Assembly (NCBI GenBank): GCA_964529285.1
Contig: CAZGWK010000010.1
Location: 12,845-76,844, forward strand
Direction of reading: 5' to 3'
DNA: 64,000 bases
Source of the DNA: SURF-21 sp964529285
Lineage (GTDB): Bacteria; Actinomycetota; Geothermincolia; Geothermincolales; RBG-13-55-18
The first letter of the stretch is position 1; each line of letters starts with the position of its first letter. The translations under genes and the position numbers were made by a program. The notes beneath the pieces were generated by a model. That model searched no databases, was not told where the DNA came from, and worked only from the letters and a program-made list of their open reading frames with translations. Below, one piece after another: positions 18,932 through 27,742 of this stretch.

Positions 18932-20326
18932 ATGAAAAGATACGACATCATCTTAGTCGGGGCTGGCCCCGGCGGGAGCACTGCCTCCCTCACGGCCGCC
19001 GAGGAGGGGATGGAGGTGTTGGTGCTGGAGCGCTCGCGCTACCCGGCGGAGAAAAACGCCGGGGGGTTCGCCCTTTCCTCCAAGGCCTGGCGGGACTTCC
19101 CTTTCCTCCGGGACATGGAGCTCCCCTCCATGCGCCGGGGCACACAGTGCGCGGCCCACTTCCTCTCCCCCCCGCCGGAGATGGAGGAGAGGTTCTGCAT
19201 CGCCTCAGGCGTGTCCCGCCGTGCTGGCTATCCCGAGGCACGCGAGTTCTTCACTGTGACCATGCTGCGCCGGGAGTTCGATCGCTTCCTTGCAGACAAA
19301 GCGGTGGAGGCGGGGGCGGATATCAGGTTCACCTCGCTGGTCACCGGGCTGGTGCGGGAAGAGGAAAGGATAGCGGGAGTTGTCCTGGAGGGTGGGGAGG
19401 AGTATCGTGCGCCCGTGGTCATCGGGGCGGACGGGGTGATGTCCATGACGGCACGCCTGGCGGGCCTGCGCGAGAAGTGGCGGTCCGACGAGGTCATCAG
19501 CGCCTGCGCCGTGGACTACTCCGCTTCCCGCGAGCGCCTGGACGACGTGGTGCACGAGGCCAACTTCCAGGCCTACTTCGGGCCCGGCATGGGAGGCAAT
19601 TACCTCATGAGCTACGCCGACGGCGTACACATCGGAGGTCCCGGGGTGACTAACAGCCTCATATCGCGTGTGTCCCGCACGCGCATCAAGCCGGCCCGGG
19701 AGCTCCTGGAAACCATCCAGGCTCCGCCGGTGCAGCGGCTGCTGCGGGCGGTGGACGCGGTGCCCCGCGAGTTCCACGCGCACTGCGTCCCCTGGAAAGA
19801 CAGCATGTGCAACGATATCTATACCGGGGGGCTGATGCTGGTGGGGGATGCCGCCGGCCTGCCCGAGCCGCTGTGGGCGGAGGGGGTGTGGCAGGCCATG
19901 TATTCCGGGCGCTTGGCCGCCCAGGTTGCTATGGAGGCTATCGGCGAGGGCGACGTCTCGGCCGCCTCACTCGCGTGCTACCTGGATCGCCTGCGGGAGA
20001 GCCCGGTGGCCCAGGAGTTCGCCGGAGGGACACATCTGCGCCAGCTTTTCGAGATCCTAGGTGACCCCCGGGCTGCGGGTGAGATGACGGAGATGATGGT
20101 GGACCTCACCGTTAACCTTTTCATGTCGGGGCAGGAACCCAAGACACGGACGGTGGCCCGCGCCATGCCCGTACTCATGGAGAACCTGCCGGTGCTCGTT
20201 AAGCTGCTGGGCATCTATCTCCCCATGATCCAGGAAGGGGGCGGGGAATTGCCCCCTCAGCTGGCGGCTTTGGGAGGGATGGACGCTCTGTTCGGAGCCG
20301 CTGAGGGAGAGGAGCCGCAAACATGA
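18932..20326 (+). CDS. FixC-like FAD-dependent oxidoreductase (ETF:quinone oxidoreductase family)
   Basis: The 464-residue protein begins with the FAD motif IILVGAGPGGSTASLTAAEE and VLVLERS, has VIGADGVMSMTARLAG and, near residue 310, LMLVGDAAGLPEPLWAEGV. These are hallmarks of the FixC/geranylgeranyl reductase group. The next gene is a two-cluster ferredoxin overlapping by four bases (ATGA), the FixCX arrangement in which electrons from ETF or another donor pass through FAD and Fe-S to quinone. No fixAB is nearby. An acyl-CoA dehydrogenase gene converges on this pair, which fits a beta-oxidation electron route, though this is inference. Confidence 0.85.
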   Translation: MKRYDIILVGAGPGGSTASLTAAEEGMEVLVLERSRYPAEKNAGGFALSSKAWRDFPFLRDMELPSMRRGTQCAAHFLSPPPEMEERFCIASGVSRRAGYPEAREFFTVTMLRREFDRFLADKAVEAGADIRFTSLVTGLVREEERIAGVVLEGGEEYRAPVVIGADGVMSMTARLAGLREKWRSDEVISACAVDYSASRERLDDVVHEANFQAYFGPGMGGNYLMSYADGVHIGGPGVTNSLISRVSRTRIKPARELLETIQAPPVQRLLRAVDAVPREFHAHCVPWKDSMCNDIYTGGLMLVGDAAGLPEPLWAEGVWQAMYSGRLAAQVAMEAIGEGDVSAASLACYLDRLRESPVAQEFAGGTHLRQLFEILGDPRAAGEMTEMMVDLTVNLFMSGQEPKTRTVARAMPVLMENLPVLVKLLGIYLPMIQEGGGELPPQLAALGGMDALFGAAEGEEPQT

Positions 20327-20613
20327 GCGCAGGGAAGAAGGCCGGCGAGGTGGACAGATTCGCCTTGAGCGAGGTAATCCCGGCCACGCGCGACTTCATC
20401 CGCCTGGTTGAGGAACGCTGCACAGGATGCGGCAACTGCGTTGTCGTATGCCCCATGGACCTCTGGGAACTGCGCGGTGAGAAGGCCGTCCTCGCCGGGG
20501 ACTACAACGATAAGTGCACCGAGTGCGGCAGCTGCTTCGTCGCTTGCGAGGAGGACGCCATCGACTTCACCTACCCGCCCGGCGGCACCGGCGTGTCGTT
20601 CAAGTTCAGCTGA
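20323..20613 (+). CDS. FixX-like ferredoxin, two 4Fe-4S clusters
   Basis: The 96-residue protein has CTGCGNCVVVCP and CTECGSCFVAC motifs. The Cys-to-Pro spacing of the first is typical of a 4Fe-4S cluster; the second motif lacks the usual Pro. Its start overlaps the FixC-like gene by four bases, so both are made together. It should carry electrons from or to the flavoprotein. It ends four bases before the end of the convergent acyl-CoA dehydrogenase gene. Confidence 0.88.
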   Translation: MSAGKKAGEVDRFALSEVIPATRDFIRLVEERCTGCGNCVVVCPMDLWELRGEKAVLAGDYNDKCTECGSCFVACEEDAIDFTYPPGGTGVSFKFS

Positions 20614-20617
20614 ACTG

Positions 20618-21760
20618 TCAGGCGATAAGCTGGGCCGAGAGCACCAGGCGCTGGATCTGGTTGGTCCCCTCCACGATCTGCAGTATCTTGGCGTCGCGGA
20701 AGAACTTCTCCACCAGGTATTCCTTCATGTAGCCGTAGCCGCCGTGGATCTGCACCGCGTCGGTGCATACCTCCATGGCCACGTCGGTCCCCACGAACTT
20801 GGCCATGGACGATTCCTTGACGGCATCGATGCCCTGGTCCAGCATCCAGGCTGCCCGGTAGCAGAGCAGGCGCGCGTAGTCCACCTTGGTGGCCATGTCC
20901 GCGAGCATGAAGCCGATGGCCTGCTGGCGGCAGATAGGCCGCCCGAACTGCACCCGCTGCTTGGAGTAGGCAAGGGCCTCCTCGAAGGCGGCCCGCGCCA
21001 GCCCGACGCCGATGGCGCCCACACCCGGGCGGGAGGTGTCCAGGGTCTCCATGGCCACGTAGAACCCTTGCCCCTCGCCGCGCAGGACGTTCACCGCCGG
21101 CACGCGTACGTCCTCCAGGATGAGCTCGGCGGTCTGCGAGGCGCGCATGCCCATCTTGTGCTCTATCTTGCCTATGGAAAAGCCGGGGGTGTCTCCCTCG
21201 ATGATGAAGGCGGTGATGCCCTGGTACTTTTTTTCGGGATCGACGGTGGCAAAGATAGTGTAGAAATCGGAGACCCCGCCGTTGGTTATGAAACACTTGT
21301 TTCCGTTGATGACGTAATCGTCGCCGTCACGCACCGCCCTGGTCTTGAGGGAGGCCGCATCTGAACCCGCCTCCGGCTCGGTAAGTCCGAAGGCGCAGAG
21401 GATAGGGTTATCGGGATCGGTCAAGCGGCCGAGGTACTCCTTTTTCTGGTCCTCGGTCCCCGCCTGCAGGATGGGGAGGATGGCGATCTGGTTAAGGGCG
21501 ATGCAGGCCGCTACCCCCATGCATCCCCACCCCAATTCCTCGATGACGATGACGTTGTCCAGCATGCTCAGCCCGGGCCCGCCGTACTCCTCGGGCACGC
21601 CCGAGAAGGTGAGCTCCAGCTTGGCCGCCTTACGCACCACTTCCCAATCGAAATCGCCCTTCTCGTCCAGTTCCATGGATACTGGCCTGATCTCGTTTTC
21701 CGCAAACTCGTGCACTGTCTGCTTCAGGGCTTTCTGTTCGTCGTTGAGTGCGAAGTCCAT
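20618..21760 (-). CDS. Acyl-CoA dehydrogenase
   Basis: The 380-residue length is standard. Visible signatures are GCMGVAACIALNQIA in the N-terminal helical domain, FGLTEPEAGSDAASLKTRA (FAD/substrate-binding middle domain), and in the C-terminal domain the GGYGYMKEYLVEKFFRD stretch followed by IVEGTNQIQR, whose Glu matches the usual catalytic base. It oxidises an acyl-CoA to the trans-2-enoyl-CoA and normally passes electrons to ETF. ATG 21760 follows GGAGGGA. The enoyl-CoA hydratase at 56932-57783 could act next in the same pathway. Confidence 0.95.
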   Translation of the reverse strand: MDFALNDEQKALKQTVHEFAENEIRPVSMELDEKGDFDWEVVRKAAKLELTFSGVPEEYGGPGLSMLDNVIVIEELGWGCMGVAACIALNQIAILPILQAGTEDQKKEYLGRLTDPDNPILCAFGLTEPEAGSDAASLKTRAVRDGDDYVINGNKCFITNGGVSDFYTIFATVDPEKKYQGITAFIIEGDTPGFSIGKIEHKMGMRASQTAELILEDVRVPAVNVLRGEGQGFYVAMETLDTSRPGVGAIGVGLARAAFEEALAYSKQRVQFGRPICRQQAIGFMLADMATKVDYARLLCYRAAWMLDQGIDAVKESSMAKFVGTDVAMEVCTDAVQIHGGYGYMKEYLVEKFFRDAKILQIVEGTNQIQRLVLSAQLIA

Positions 21761-21874
21761 CTTTTTCTCCCTCCTTGCCGGGACTCGTGGTACGGAACAT
21801 ATTTCTCCGATCCACCTATCCGTAAACGTGCCTCCACAATTATCGTCCAGCGCGGGTGTGGCTTCAACTTAACT

Positions 21875-21979
21875 GGGGTCAGCCCCGGACATGGGACATT
21901 TTCAGCGAATAAAACGTGATAAATCACAAGGCTATCAGGAAATGTCCCATGTCCGGGGCTGACCCCATAATCGGGACAT
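21875..21979. repeat. GGGGTCAG inverted-repeat element (27 bp perfect arms)
   Basis: Arms 21875-21901 and 21940-21966 are exact inverted complements over 27 bases, beginning GGGGTCAGCCCCGGACATGG. The 38-base loop contains the palindrome GTGATAAATCAC (21916-21927). A tail ATAATCGGGACA follows the right arm and directly abuts the TAA stop of the MFS gene (complement of 21979-21981). The arms are nearly identical to the element at 41317-41420, but the loops are unrelated. Confidence 0.85.
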
Positions 21980-23313
21980 TATTGCGTGATGGCGTCCTTG
22001 AGAAAGGAGGGAAAAACGAACAGGGCAACCGACATGGCCGCACAGACGATCCCGCCAAGAAGGAGCACGAAGGGAGCGGAAACGCGGTCGGCCAGCAGGC
22101 CCATGACGATCCCACCAACTGGCAACAATCCCTGGAAGACCAGGATATAGAGGCTCATGATGCGGCCCCGCATGTTACGTTCCACCCGGGCCTGCAGCAC
22201 GGTATTGACCGCAGCCGAGAGCATAAGGAAACTTATCCCCAGCCCCGCGCTGAGCAGCAGGGAAAGCCAGAAGATCCTGGAAAGGGAGAAGCCGGCCAGG
22301 AGGAGGCCCGATGCCAACGCGGAGACCTTGATGATCTCGCTCTCCTTGTAACGGCGGTTGAGCCAGGTGACGAAGGGCGCGGCAACGACTGCACCCAGCC
22401 CGACGAAGCCCAGGAGCAGGCCGTAGCCACCAGCGTCGCTGTGCAGCACGTCCTTGGCCATCCCGGGCAGGAGGACTATGAAAGGCAGACCGAAGATCGA
22501 GGCCACGCCGAGCACGACCAGTATGTTGAAGGCCCAGCGGTTATGCCAGGCGTAGACCAGGATCTCCTGGACGTGCCTGATGGTCCCCTGCGGGGGAGGG
22601 GGGCTCTTCGGCGTCTTCGTCCTGATCAGCGTCAGGGCGAAGATTATGGTGAGGAAACTCACCGCGTTGACGTAGAATGCGATGCTTACGCTCCATCGCG
22701 AGACGATGAACCCGCCGATCCAGGGTCCGATGAAGCGCGCCATGTTGAACTCGGCGGCGTCGAGAGCCACGGCATTGAGGATATCCTTCGGCTGCACGAG
22801 GTCGGTAATGATGGCCCGCCAGGCGGGGAAGTTGAAGGTGAAGGCGGTGCCCATGACGGTGGTGATGATCATGATGACCGCGAGGCTGGAAGCATCCAGC
22901 GAGGTGAATACGCCCAGGGCCAGCGCGCCCAGCATCATGACCGATTGGGTGACGATGATCAGGACCTTGCGGTTGAGGACGTCCGCCATGGACCCCGCGA
23001 AGAGCACGAGGAAGAAGACGGGAAAGAAGTTGGCCACCGTGACCAGCCCCACCCAGGCATCGGAGCCGGTTATCTCCTTCACGTACCAGAAGAGGGCGCT
23101 CATGTGCACCCAGGTGCCGACGTTCGATAGAAGTGCGCCCGACCAGATAATGGAGAAGTCGCGGTAGCCGAAGGCGGAGAGGACTCCTCCCCGCAGCAGC
23201 GTCCTCTCGCCCGTGTCCGCGGGTGGGGGTGAGGGGGAGAGGCCCGTTTCTCCCTCGCCCAGACAGAATACCTCGCGCTCCTGCTCAGTTTCTTCGATAT
23301 CGCGTTCCCGCAT
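21979..23313 (-). CDS. MFS transporter, EntS/transmembrane secretion effector type
   Basis: About 12 hydrophobic segments span residues 45-440. The loop motif GSMADVLNRKVLI after TM2 is the MFS signature of the MFS_3 (EntS-like) exporters, and RNMRGRIMSLYILVFQG is a conserved segment in the same group. Substrates of this family are siderophores or small hydrophobic compounds; this one cannot be specified. The open frame reaches TTG at 23430, but the N-terminal stretch there is not conserved-looking; I prefer ATG 23313 (MRERDIEETEQ), whose upstream GGGTATGGGAT is a weak binding site. The stop codon touches the inverted-repeat element. Confidence 0.85.
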   Translation of the reverse strand: MRERDIEETEQEREVFCLGEGETGLSPSPPPADTGERTLLRGGVLSAFGYRDFSIIWSGALLSNVGTWVHMSALFWYVKEITGSDAWVGLVTVANFFPVFFLVLFAGSMADVLNRKVLIIVTQSVMMLGALALGVFTSLDASSLAVIMIITTVMGTAFTFNFPAWRAIITDLVQPKDILNAVALDAAEFNMARFIGPWIGGFIVSRWSVSIAFYVNAVSFLTIIFALTLIRTKTPKSPPPPQGTIRHVQEILVYAWHNRWAFNILVVLGVASIFGLPFIVLLPGMAKDVLHSDAGGYGLLLGFVGLGAVVAAPFVTWLNRRYKESEIIKVSALASGLLLAGFSLSRIFWLSLLLSAGLGISFLMLSAAVNTVLQARVERNMRGRIMSLYILVFQGLLPVGGIVMGLLADRVSAPFVLLLGGIVCAAMSVALFVFPSFLKDAITQ

Positions 23314-23492
23314 ATCCCATACCCTATTCCCTGGAGAGGTGATTGCGCAATATTGCGTATCAGACGGAAGACCTCGGGTAGGAACAGCTTTAAGAGGGCT
23401 TGATGCAGGGATCGTAATGCCTCCACTCAACTCGTCGGCCGAGCCGGGATATGATCAGAGGGCTGGAACGCCGGTTCCCCGTCCCGCGCTGC

Positions 23493-24689
23493 CTAGGAGA
23501 TCTCCACCCGGTAGGTCTTCTTCGAGGGGATCTGCGGGAAGGCTTTAAGCGCGACGTTCGTGAGCATGCGCAGGGAACGGCGCTGGGCGGGATGGTTGGG
23601 CGTCTCCCCCGTGGCCTCCTTGAGGTACTCCAGCAGGTGGCGCAGGGGCTGCAGGGTGGGGAACAGCCAGCGGTACATGGTCATGGTGGTGAGGCAGGCG
23701 GTACAGTAGACGGCCATCTCTTTCGCTCCCGTCTTCTGCGCTTCCCACAACTCTTTTATGCTGGCCAGCACCATGTCGACGGGACTGTAGCGGTTGCAGC
23801 CTGCGGCGAAGCCGCAGCAGTAGCCCTCCTCGCGGTTGTGCTCCATCTCGCGCATCTCCAGGCCCATGAGGGAGTAGAGGCCGCGCGCCGTGTCCATGAC
23901 CTCACTCCCCAGGATCCTGGCGTGGCATGAATCGTGCACGGCTACCGAACGCGGCAGCTTGCGCTTGATCTCGATCTCGCCCGACTCCACCTTCTCCAGC
24001 AGCCAGGTGCCAAGGTACTTCTTCTCGAAATCGAACTCGGCACCGAACTGGCCCGGCAGGACGTTGCGGAACATGTTCAGCCCCGCGGGGCAGGAGAAGA
24101 GCATGGTGCCGATATCCCGGCCGCGGTAGTAGGCGGTGAGCTTCTCCGCCACCCGCTCCACCACGTCGAAGAGGCCCTGGCGGAAGTACATCTCGCCGCA
24201 GCAGAGGTCGAAGTCCCCGGATATCTTCACGCCCCTCATGAAGGACGCGTCCAGCAGGTGAGGGAGGGTGAGCGCGCTGCACCCAGGGTAGAGGACCACC
24301 TCGCCCTCGGGCGGAGTCTCCTTCCACCGGCGCAGTAGTTCCCTCTCCCGCGCGTTCAAGCGCTTTACGATGTCGGTGCGGAAGTTGGGGGAGGAGGCGG
24401 GCATGAGGTAGGAGGCCCGCACCGGCAGTCCTTTTTCGCGGTAGCGCTGATACCAGGTATTGAGGATGAGCTCGTAGGGGCGGCAGTCGCGTGGACAGAA
24501 GGCGTCGCAGGCGTAGCAGCTGATGCATTTATCGTGCACAAACCGCGTAGGCTCGCCGTTTATAAGGCGCTTCATCTCCTCTATCGCCTCGGCGCGGGTG
24601 AGGTCCATGTACTGGCACCGCACCAGGCAGTCGCCGCAGAGGTCGCAGTCCTCGTAGCGGAAGAAGTCGTATTTGCTTTGTTCCTTCAC
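23493..24689 (-). CDS. CCG-domain Fe-S oxidoreductase (HdrD/GlpC-like), third of three
   Basis: The 398-residue protein has two N-terminal 4Fe-4S motifs, CDLCGDCLVRC and CISCYACDAFCPRDC, then two CCG domains. The first has LYPGC, LCCGE and SCPAG; the second has HDSCHA, GYCCGF and YCTAC. This matches the HdrD/GlpC/LutA layout, in which the CCG domains bind non-cubane or standard Fe-S clusters and take electrons to or from quinones or thiols. No membrane segment is seen. GTG 24689 follows AGGAAAGG. It is the last of three tandem paralogues and probably an electron carrier or subunit of a larger complex. Confidence 0.82.
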   Translation of the reverse strand: MKEQSKYDFFRYEDCDLCGDCLVRCQYMDLTRAEAIEEMKRLINGEPTRFVHDKCISCYACDAFCPRDCRPYELILNTWYQRYREKGLPVRASYLMPASSPNFRTDIVKRLNARERELLRRWKETPPEGEVVLYPGCSALTLPHLLDASFMRGVKISGDFDLCCGEMYFRQGLFDVVERVAEKLTAYYRGRDIGTMLFSCPAGLNMFRNVLPGQFGAEFDFEKKYLGTWLLEKVESGEIEIKRKLPRSVAVHDSCHARILGSEVMDTARGLYSLMGLEMREMEHNREEGYCCGFAAGCNRYSPVDMVLASIKELWEAQKTGAKEMAVYCTACLTTMTMYRWLFPTLQPLRHLLEYLKEATGETPNHPAQRRSLRMLTNVALKAFPQIPSKKTYRVEIS

Positions 24690-24768
24690 CGTTCAGCCTT
24701 TCCTCGCGTAGCGAACCCTATCTATCCTCACTTCTCGACCCGGCCCTGATCTTAAGTAATGGGAAATA

Positions 24769-24791
24769 GGGTCAGGTTGAAACCCGACCCC
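24769..24791 (-). repeat. Short GGGGTCAG-family hairpin inside a gene end
   Basis: GGGTCAGGTT (24769-24778) pairs with AACCCGACCC (24781-24790) with one mismatch around a 2-base loop. On the minus strand it reads GGGGTCGGGTTTCAACCTGA, which encodes the last residues and the TGA stop of the adjoining CCG gene. It looks like a collapsed copy of the family. Confidence 0.6.
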
Positions 24792-26151
24792 AACGGTCAT
24801 AAGCGGATACAGCTGTCTTGAAGCCCCACGAGGTGAGCGCTCTCACGGGACGGTTCTGGACTATGGGACTGTGGAAGAGCGCGGCCAGCGCTTTCAGGCG
24901 CAGGCGGTCGGCCGCAGGTAGCCCGGGCAGCCGCTCAATCCCGGGCGGGATATAGGCGGGCTGGAAATCCCTTCTGTGGCTGGGAAAGAGGGCATATTTC
25001 AACAGGTGGTTGGATATGACCGCCATGATGTCCCACGCCCGCTCCTCGTGGCGGTGGGCCGGATGCCCGCCCGCCGCCATCTCCACCAGCTCGACGGGAT
25101 GGTAGAAGGGTATGGCGCAGTTCGCCATCTCCTTGATCACCGAGAGGATGAAGAGGCAGGCCGGGCAGTAGATGACCGCCGCGTCCGCCCCGGTGGCCTC
25201 GATCTCCTTCAGCCTGCGGTAGCCCGAGGACATGATGTCCATCACCCTGAAGTGGGAGGCCGCCGCGCCGAAACCGCAGCACATGGAGTGCTCGCCGTGG
25301 TGCTCCATCTCCACGATATCGCAGCCGGTGCGTCCGACGATGTCCCGGTTGACCTCCTGCAGCCTCCCGTCCTGCATCTTCGACAGGCAGTTGTCGTGGA
25401 TGGTCACCTTCAAGCCGAGCTCTTTGCCCAGCGCGATCTCTCCCGACCGCAGCTTCTCCAGCAGCCAATCGTCCAGTTGCACGACCTCGAAATCGAAGTC
25501 CGCTCCGAACCGGCGCGGCAGGATCTCAGAGAGCACCATACCCTCGGCGCTCATGGAACAGACCACCCGTTTCACGCCCATCTCGCCGAATACATGCTCC
25601 AGGCGGCGTGTTATCTGCTCCACCATGTCGAAGCGCCCGGTCTTATAGATATCACCGGCGCACCCGAAGAGGGCCTCGGATCCCACTATCTTGGGCAGCC
25701 CCGCGAGCACTTGAGACTGCAGGATGTAGGGCACGACGTTGGTGTAAAACCCGGTGAGGCAGATCTCCTCGCAGGGGCTGTAATCGTCCCAGGAGCGCAG
25801 CAGCGCCAACTCCCCCGGCAGCATCAATGCCTTCAGCGAGGACCAGATATTACAGGGCTCCGAGGGTGTCACCAGCCGTGCTGTTGTCCTGAGCCCTTCC
25901 TGCCTCCGCTCCCACCAGCGCTCCAGCACCAGCTCGTAGGGGTCGGCATCGTTGGGACAGACCACGTCGCAGGTGTGGCAGGTGTTGCACGCATCGAGCG
26001 CCCGCGAGGTGCCGCTCTCGATCAGGCTTGCGATCTCTCTCTTCGCCTCCTCGCGCGGCAGCTCAAGGTAGGGGCAGGCGACGAAGCAGTCGCCGCAGCG
26101 GTCGCATAGGTCCTCGCGGAAGAAGCGGAAATCCTCTGTCTTTACGTGCAT
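24772..26151 (-). CDS. CCG-domain Fe-S protein with degenerate first CCG domain, second of three
   Basis: The 459-residue protein keeps both N-terminal 4Fe-4S motifs (CDRCGDCFVACP and CNTCHTCDVVCP) and an intact second CCG domain (HDNCLS, SMCCGFG, YCPACL). In the first CCG domain the ligands are altered compared with its neighbours: CLTGF replaces the YPGC element, FGCAGD replaces the CCG, and CSMSAE has only one Cys. That cluster has probably been lost or remodelled. It also has about 60 extra C-terminal residues, whose end and stop codon come from a GGGGTCAG-type hairpin. The start is ATG 26151 with GGGGG upstream. Confidence 0.8.
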   Translation of the reverse strand: MHVKTEDFRFFREDLCDRCGDCFVACPYLELPREEAKREIASLIESGTSRALDACNTCHTCDVVCPNDADPYELVLERWWERRQEGLRTTARLVTPSEPCNIWSSLKALMLPGELALLRSWDDYSPCEEICLTGFYTNVVPYILQSQVLAGLPKIVGSEALFGCAGDIYKTGRFDMVEQITRRLEHVFGEMGVKRVVCSMSAEGMVLSEILPRRFGADFDFEVVQLDDWLLEKLRSGEIALGKELGLKVTIHDNCLSKMQDGRLQEVNRDIVGRTGCDIVEMEHHGEHSMCCGFGAAASHFRVMDIMSSGYRRLKEIEATGADAAVIYCPACLFILSVIKEMANCAIPFYHPVELVEMAAGGHPAHRHEERAWDIMAVISNHLLKYALFPSHRRDFQPAYIPPGIERLPGLPAADRLRLKALAALFHSPIVQNRPVRALTSWGFKTAVSAYDRWGRVST

Positions 26152-26166
26152 CTTCCCAGCACCCCC

Positions 26167-27393
26167 TTATGCCCCGGCCGAGGGCGGCACCACCGGTATC
26201 TCCGGGATGCGGTACCTCTGCCTGGAGAGGGTGAGCGGCGCCTGATGGCGCAGCACGCCCGCCAGGAAAGCTCGCGTTCTCCATCCCATGGGATGCCGCG
26301 GCTCCTCGCCCAAGGCTTCGGACAGAAGCTCGAGGACATGGTATGCGGGGCCTGCGACAGGGAAGAGCAGGCGGCCGACGGAGAGCATCTGCAGGCAGCC
26401 GGCGCAGTACCCCACGGTGTAATCGGCCCCGGTATTACGGGCCTCCCAGAGGCTCTTCAAGGTGGCGAGGGTGACGTCCATGATGTGGTAACCGGAGCTG
26501 GGCGGGAAGCCGCCCGCGATGCCGCAGCAGAGTGCGCAATCGCGGCTCTTCTTCTCCTCCACCACCTCCAGGCCGATGAGCTCGAGGATCCTGCGGGGGA
26601 CGTCCATGTACTCCTCACCCAGCTGCTTGCCGTAGCAGGATTCCTGGATGGTCGCCGTGCCCTCCAGCTTCTTCACGAGCTCCAGCTCGCCCGACTCCAG
26701 TTTCTCGAGGATCACCGGGAGGTAGGGCCGCACCTCGAAGTCGAAATCCACCCCGTAGTTGGGAAGGACGTTCATGAACATGTTGCAGCCCGCGGTACAC
26801 AGGAGGTTCACGCGCTTCACGCCCAGGGTCTTGAAGTATCTCTCCAGGCGGCGGGCTACCTTCTGTACCTCGTCGAACAGGCCCATGCGGTAATAGGTCT
26901 CGCCGCAGCAGTAGTCCAGGGTGCCGCGGATATCCATGCCGTCCAGCGCCTTGGTCTGGGTGACGAAGGGAGCGGTGATGATGTTGCATCCCGGGTATAG
27001 TACCTCCTCCGCAGGGGAATGGTCTGCCCACTTGCGCAGTATCTCCCTCTCCTCGGCAGGCATCCTGGCCGCCACGTAGGTGCGGAAGTTGAGCTCCTCG
27101 TGGGGGGAGTAGTACCTGGCGCGCAGGGGAAGCCCCTCGCGCTCGTATTGCTCGTGCCAGCGCTGCAGGATGAGTTCGGTGGGGTTGCAGCCCTCGGGGC
27201 AGATATGGTCGCAAGCGAAACAGCTGGCGCACTTACGCAGGACGTGCCTCGTGGGTTCCCCCGCAATGAGCCTCTTTATCTCCTCCCGGGCCGTCTTCAC
27301 CGGCAGACCCATCACTGGGCACTCGCTGAAGCACAGGCCGCAGCGGGTACAAGCTTCCTCCACGAACTGCTTTACGGGTTTGAGCGACTCCAT
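26167..27393 (-). CDS. CCG-domain Fe-S oxidoreductase (HdrD/GlpC-like), first of three
   Basis: This 408-residue protein is the promoter-proximal member of the trio. Cys 15, 18, 21 and 25 (CTRCGLCFSECP) and Cys 55, 58, 61 and 65 form two 4Fe-4S sites. The first CCG domain has C136 (LYPGC), C162-C163 (YCCGE) and C199/C203 (CTAGC); the second has QESCYG, ALCCGI and YCAGC. ATG 27393 has GGAGG six bases upstream. The next gene starts 15 bases after its stop, so the three are one operon. They may form or feed a heterodisulfide-reductase-like or ETF-to-quinone electron path with the nearby FixCX-like pair; this is inference. Confidence 0.83.
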   Translation of the reverse strand: MESLKPVKQFVEEACTRCGLCFSECPVMGLPVKTAREEIKRLIAGEPTRHVLRKCASCFACDHICPEGCNPTELILQRWHEQYEREGLPLRARYYSPHEELNFRTYVAARMPAEEREILRKWADHSPAEEVLYPGCNIITAPFVTQTKALDGMDIRGTLDYCCGETYYRMGLFDEVQKVARRLERYFKTLGVKRVNLLCTAGCNMFMNVLPNYGVDFDFEVRPYLPVILEKLESGELELVKKLEGTATIQESCYGKQLGEEYMDVPRRILELIGLEVVEEKKSRDCALCCGIAGGFPPSSGYHIMDVTLATLKSLWEARNTGADYTVGYCAGCLQMLSVGRLLFPVAGPAYHVLELLSEALGEEPRHPMGWRTRAFLAGVLRHQAPLTLSRQRYRIPEIPVVPPSAGA

Positions 27394-27453
27394 CCGAAAC
27401 CTCCTCGCTTGGGCGCAGGTCTTCCGCCGTCAGTGTGTATAGTAACAGGATCC

Positions 27454-27742
27454 AGGCCTAGGGGTCAGGCCCGGCTTTCGGCCTGAGAGAGCATGTCATT
27501 GTAGAGAGGAATCCGCGGCGACGAGGCAATCTCCCCTGGCACCAGAACTCATAGCAAACTACTAGTCTTTCGTAATCAGGCTTTGTTGCATAACCAATAA
27601 TCGCTGCAGGACATGAAAAGATTCAAAGCAAGCAAGGTATTGATTGTCCTTCGCATCTACTTCTCTTGGCCTCAACCGGAAGAGCTGAAAGGAGGTTGTT
27701 CGTGAAGCTCAAGGCCGAAAGCCGGGCCTGACCCCTAGGCCT
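27454..27742. mobile_element. Large GGGGTCAG inverted-repeat element (31 bp perfect arms)
   Basis: Arms 27454-27484 and 27712-27742 are perfect inverted complements over 31 bases, both containing CTAGGGGTCAGGCCCGGC. The 227 bases between carry no long gene but end with GAAAGGAGGTTGTTC and a GTG that opens a nine-codon frame closed by the TGA of the right arm's CCTGACCCC. The right arm overlaps the TAG stop of the amidohydrolase gene; the left arm faces the promoter side of the CCG operon. This element fills most of the 341-base gap between those genes. The structure fits a non-autonomous MITE/REP-type element; no transposase is present. Confidence 0.75.

Noticed and set aside
21916..23130. 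A 404-codon open frame on the plus strand, acidic and Gln/Asp rich
   Set aside because: It is antisense to the MFS transporter, whose membrane segments and motifs are clear, and it begins inside the inverted-repeat element.
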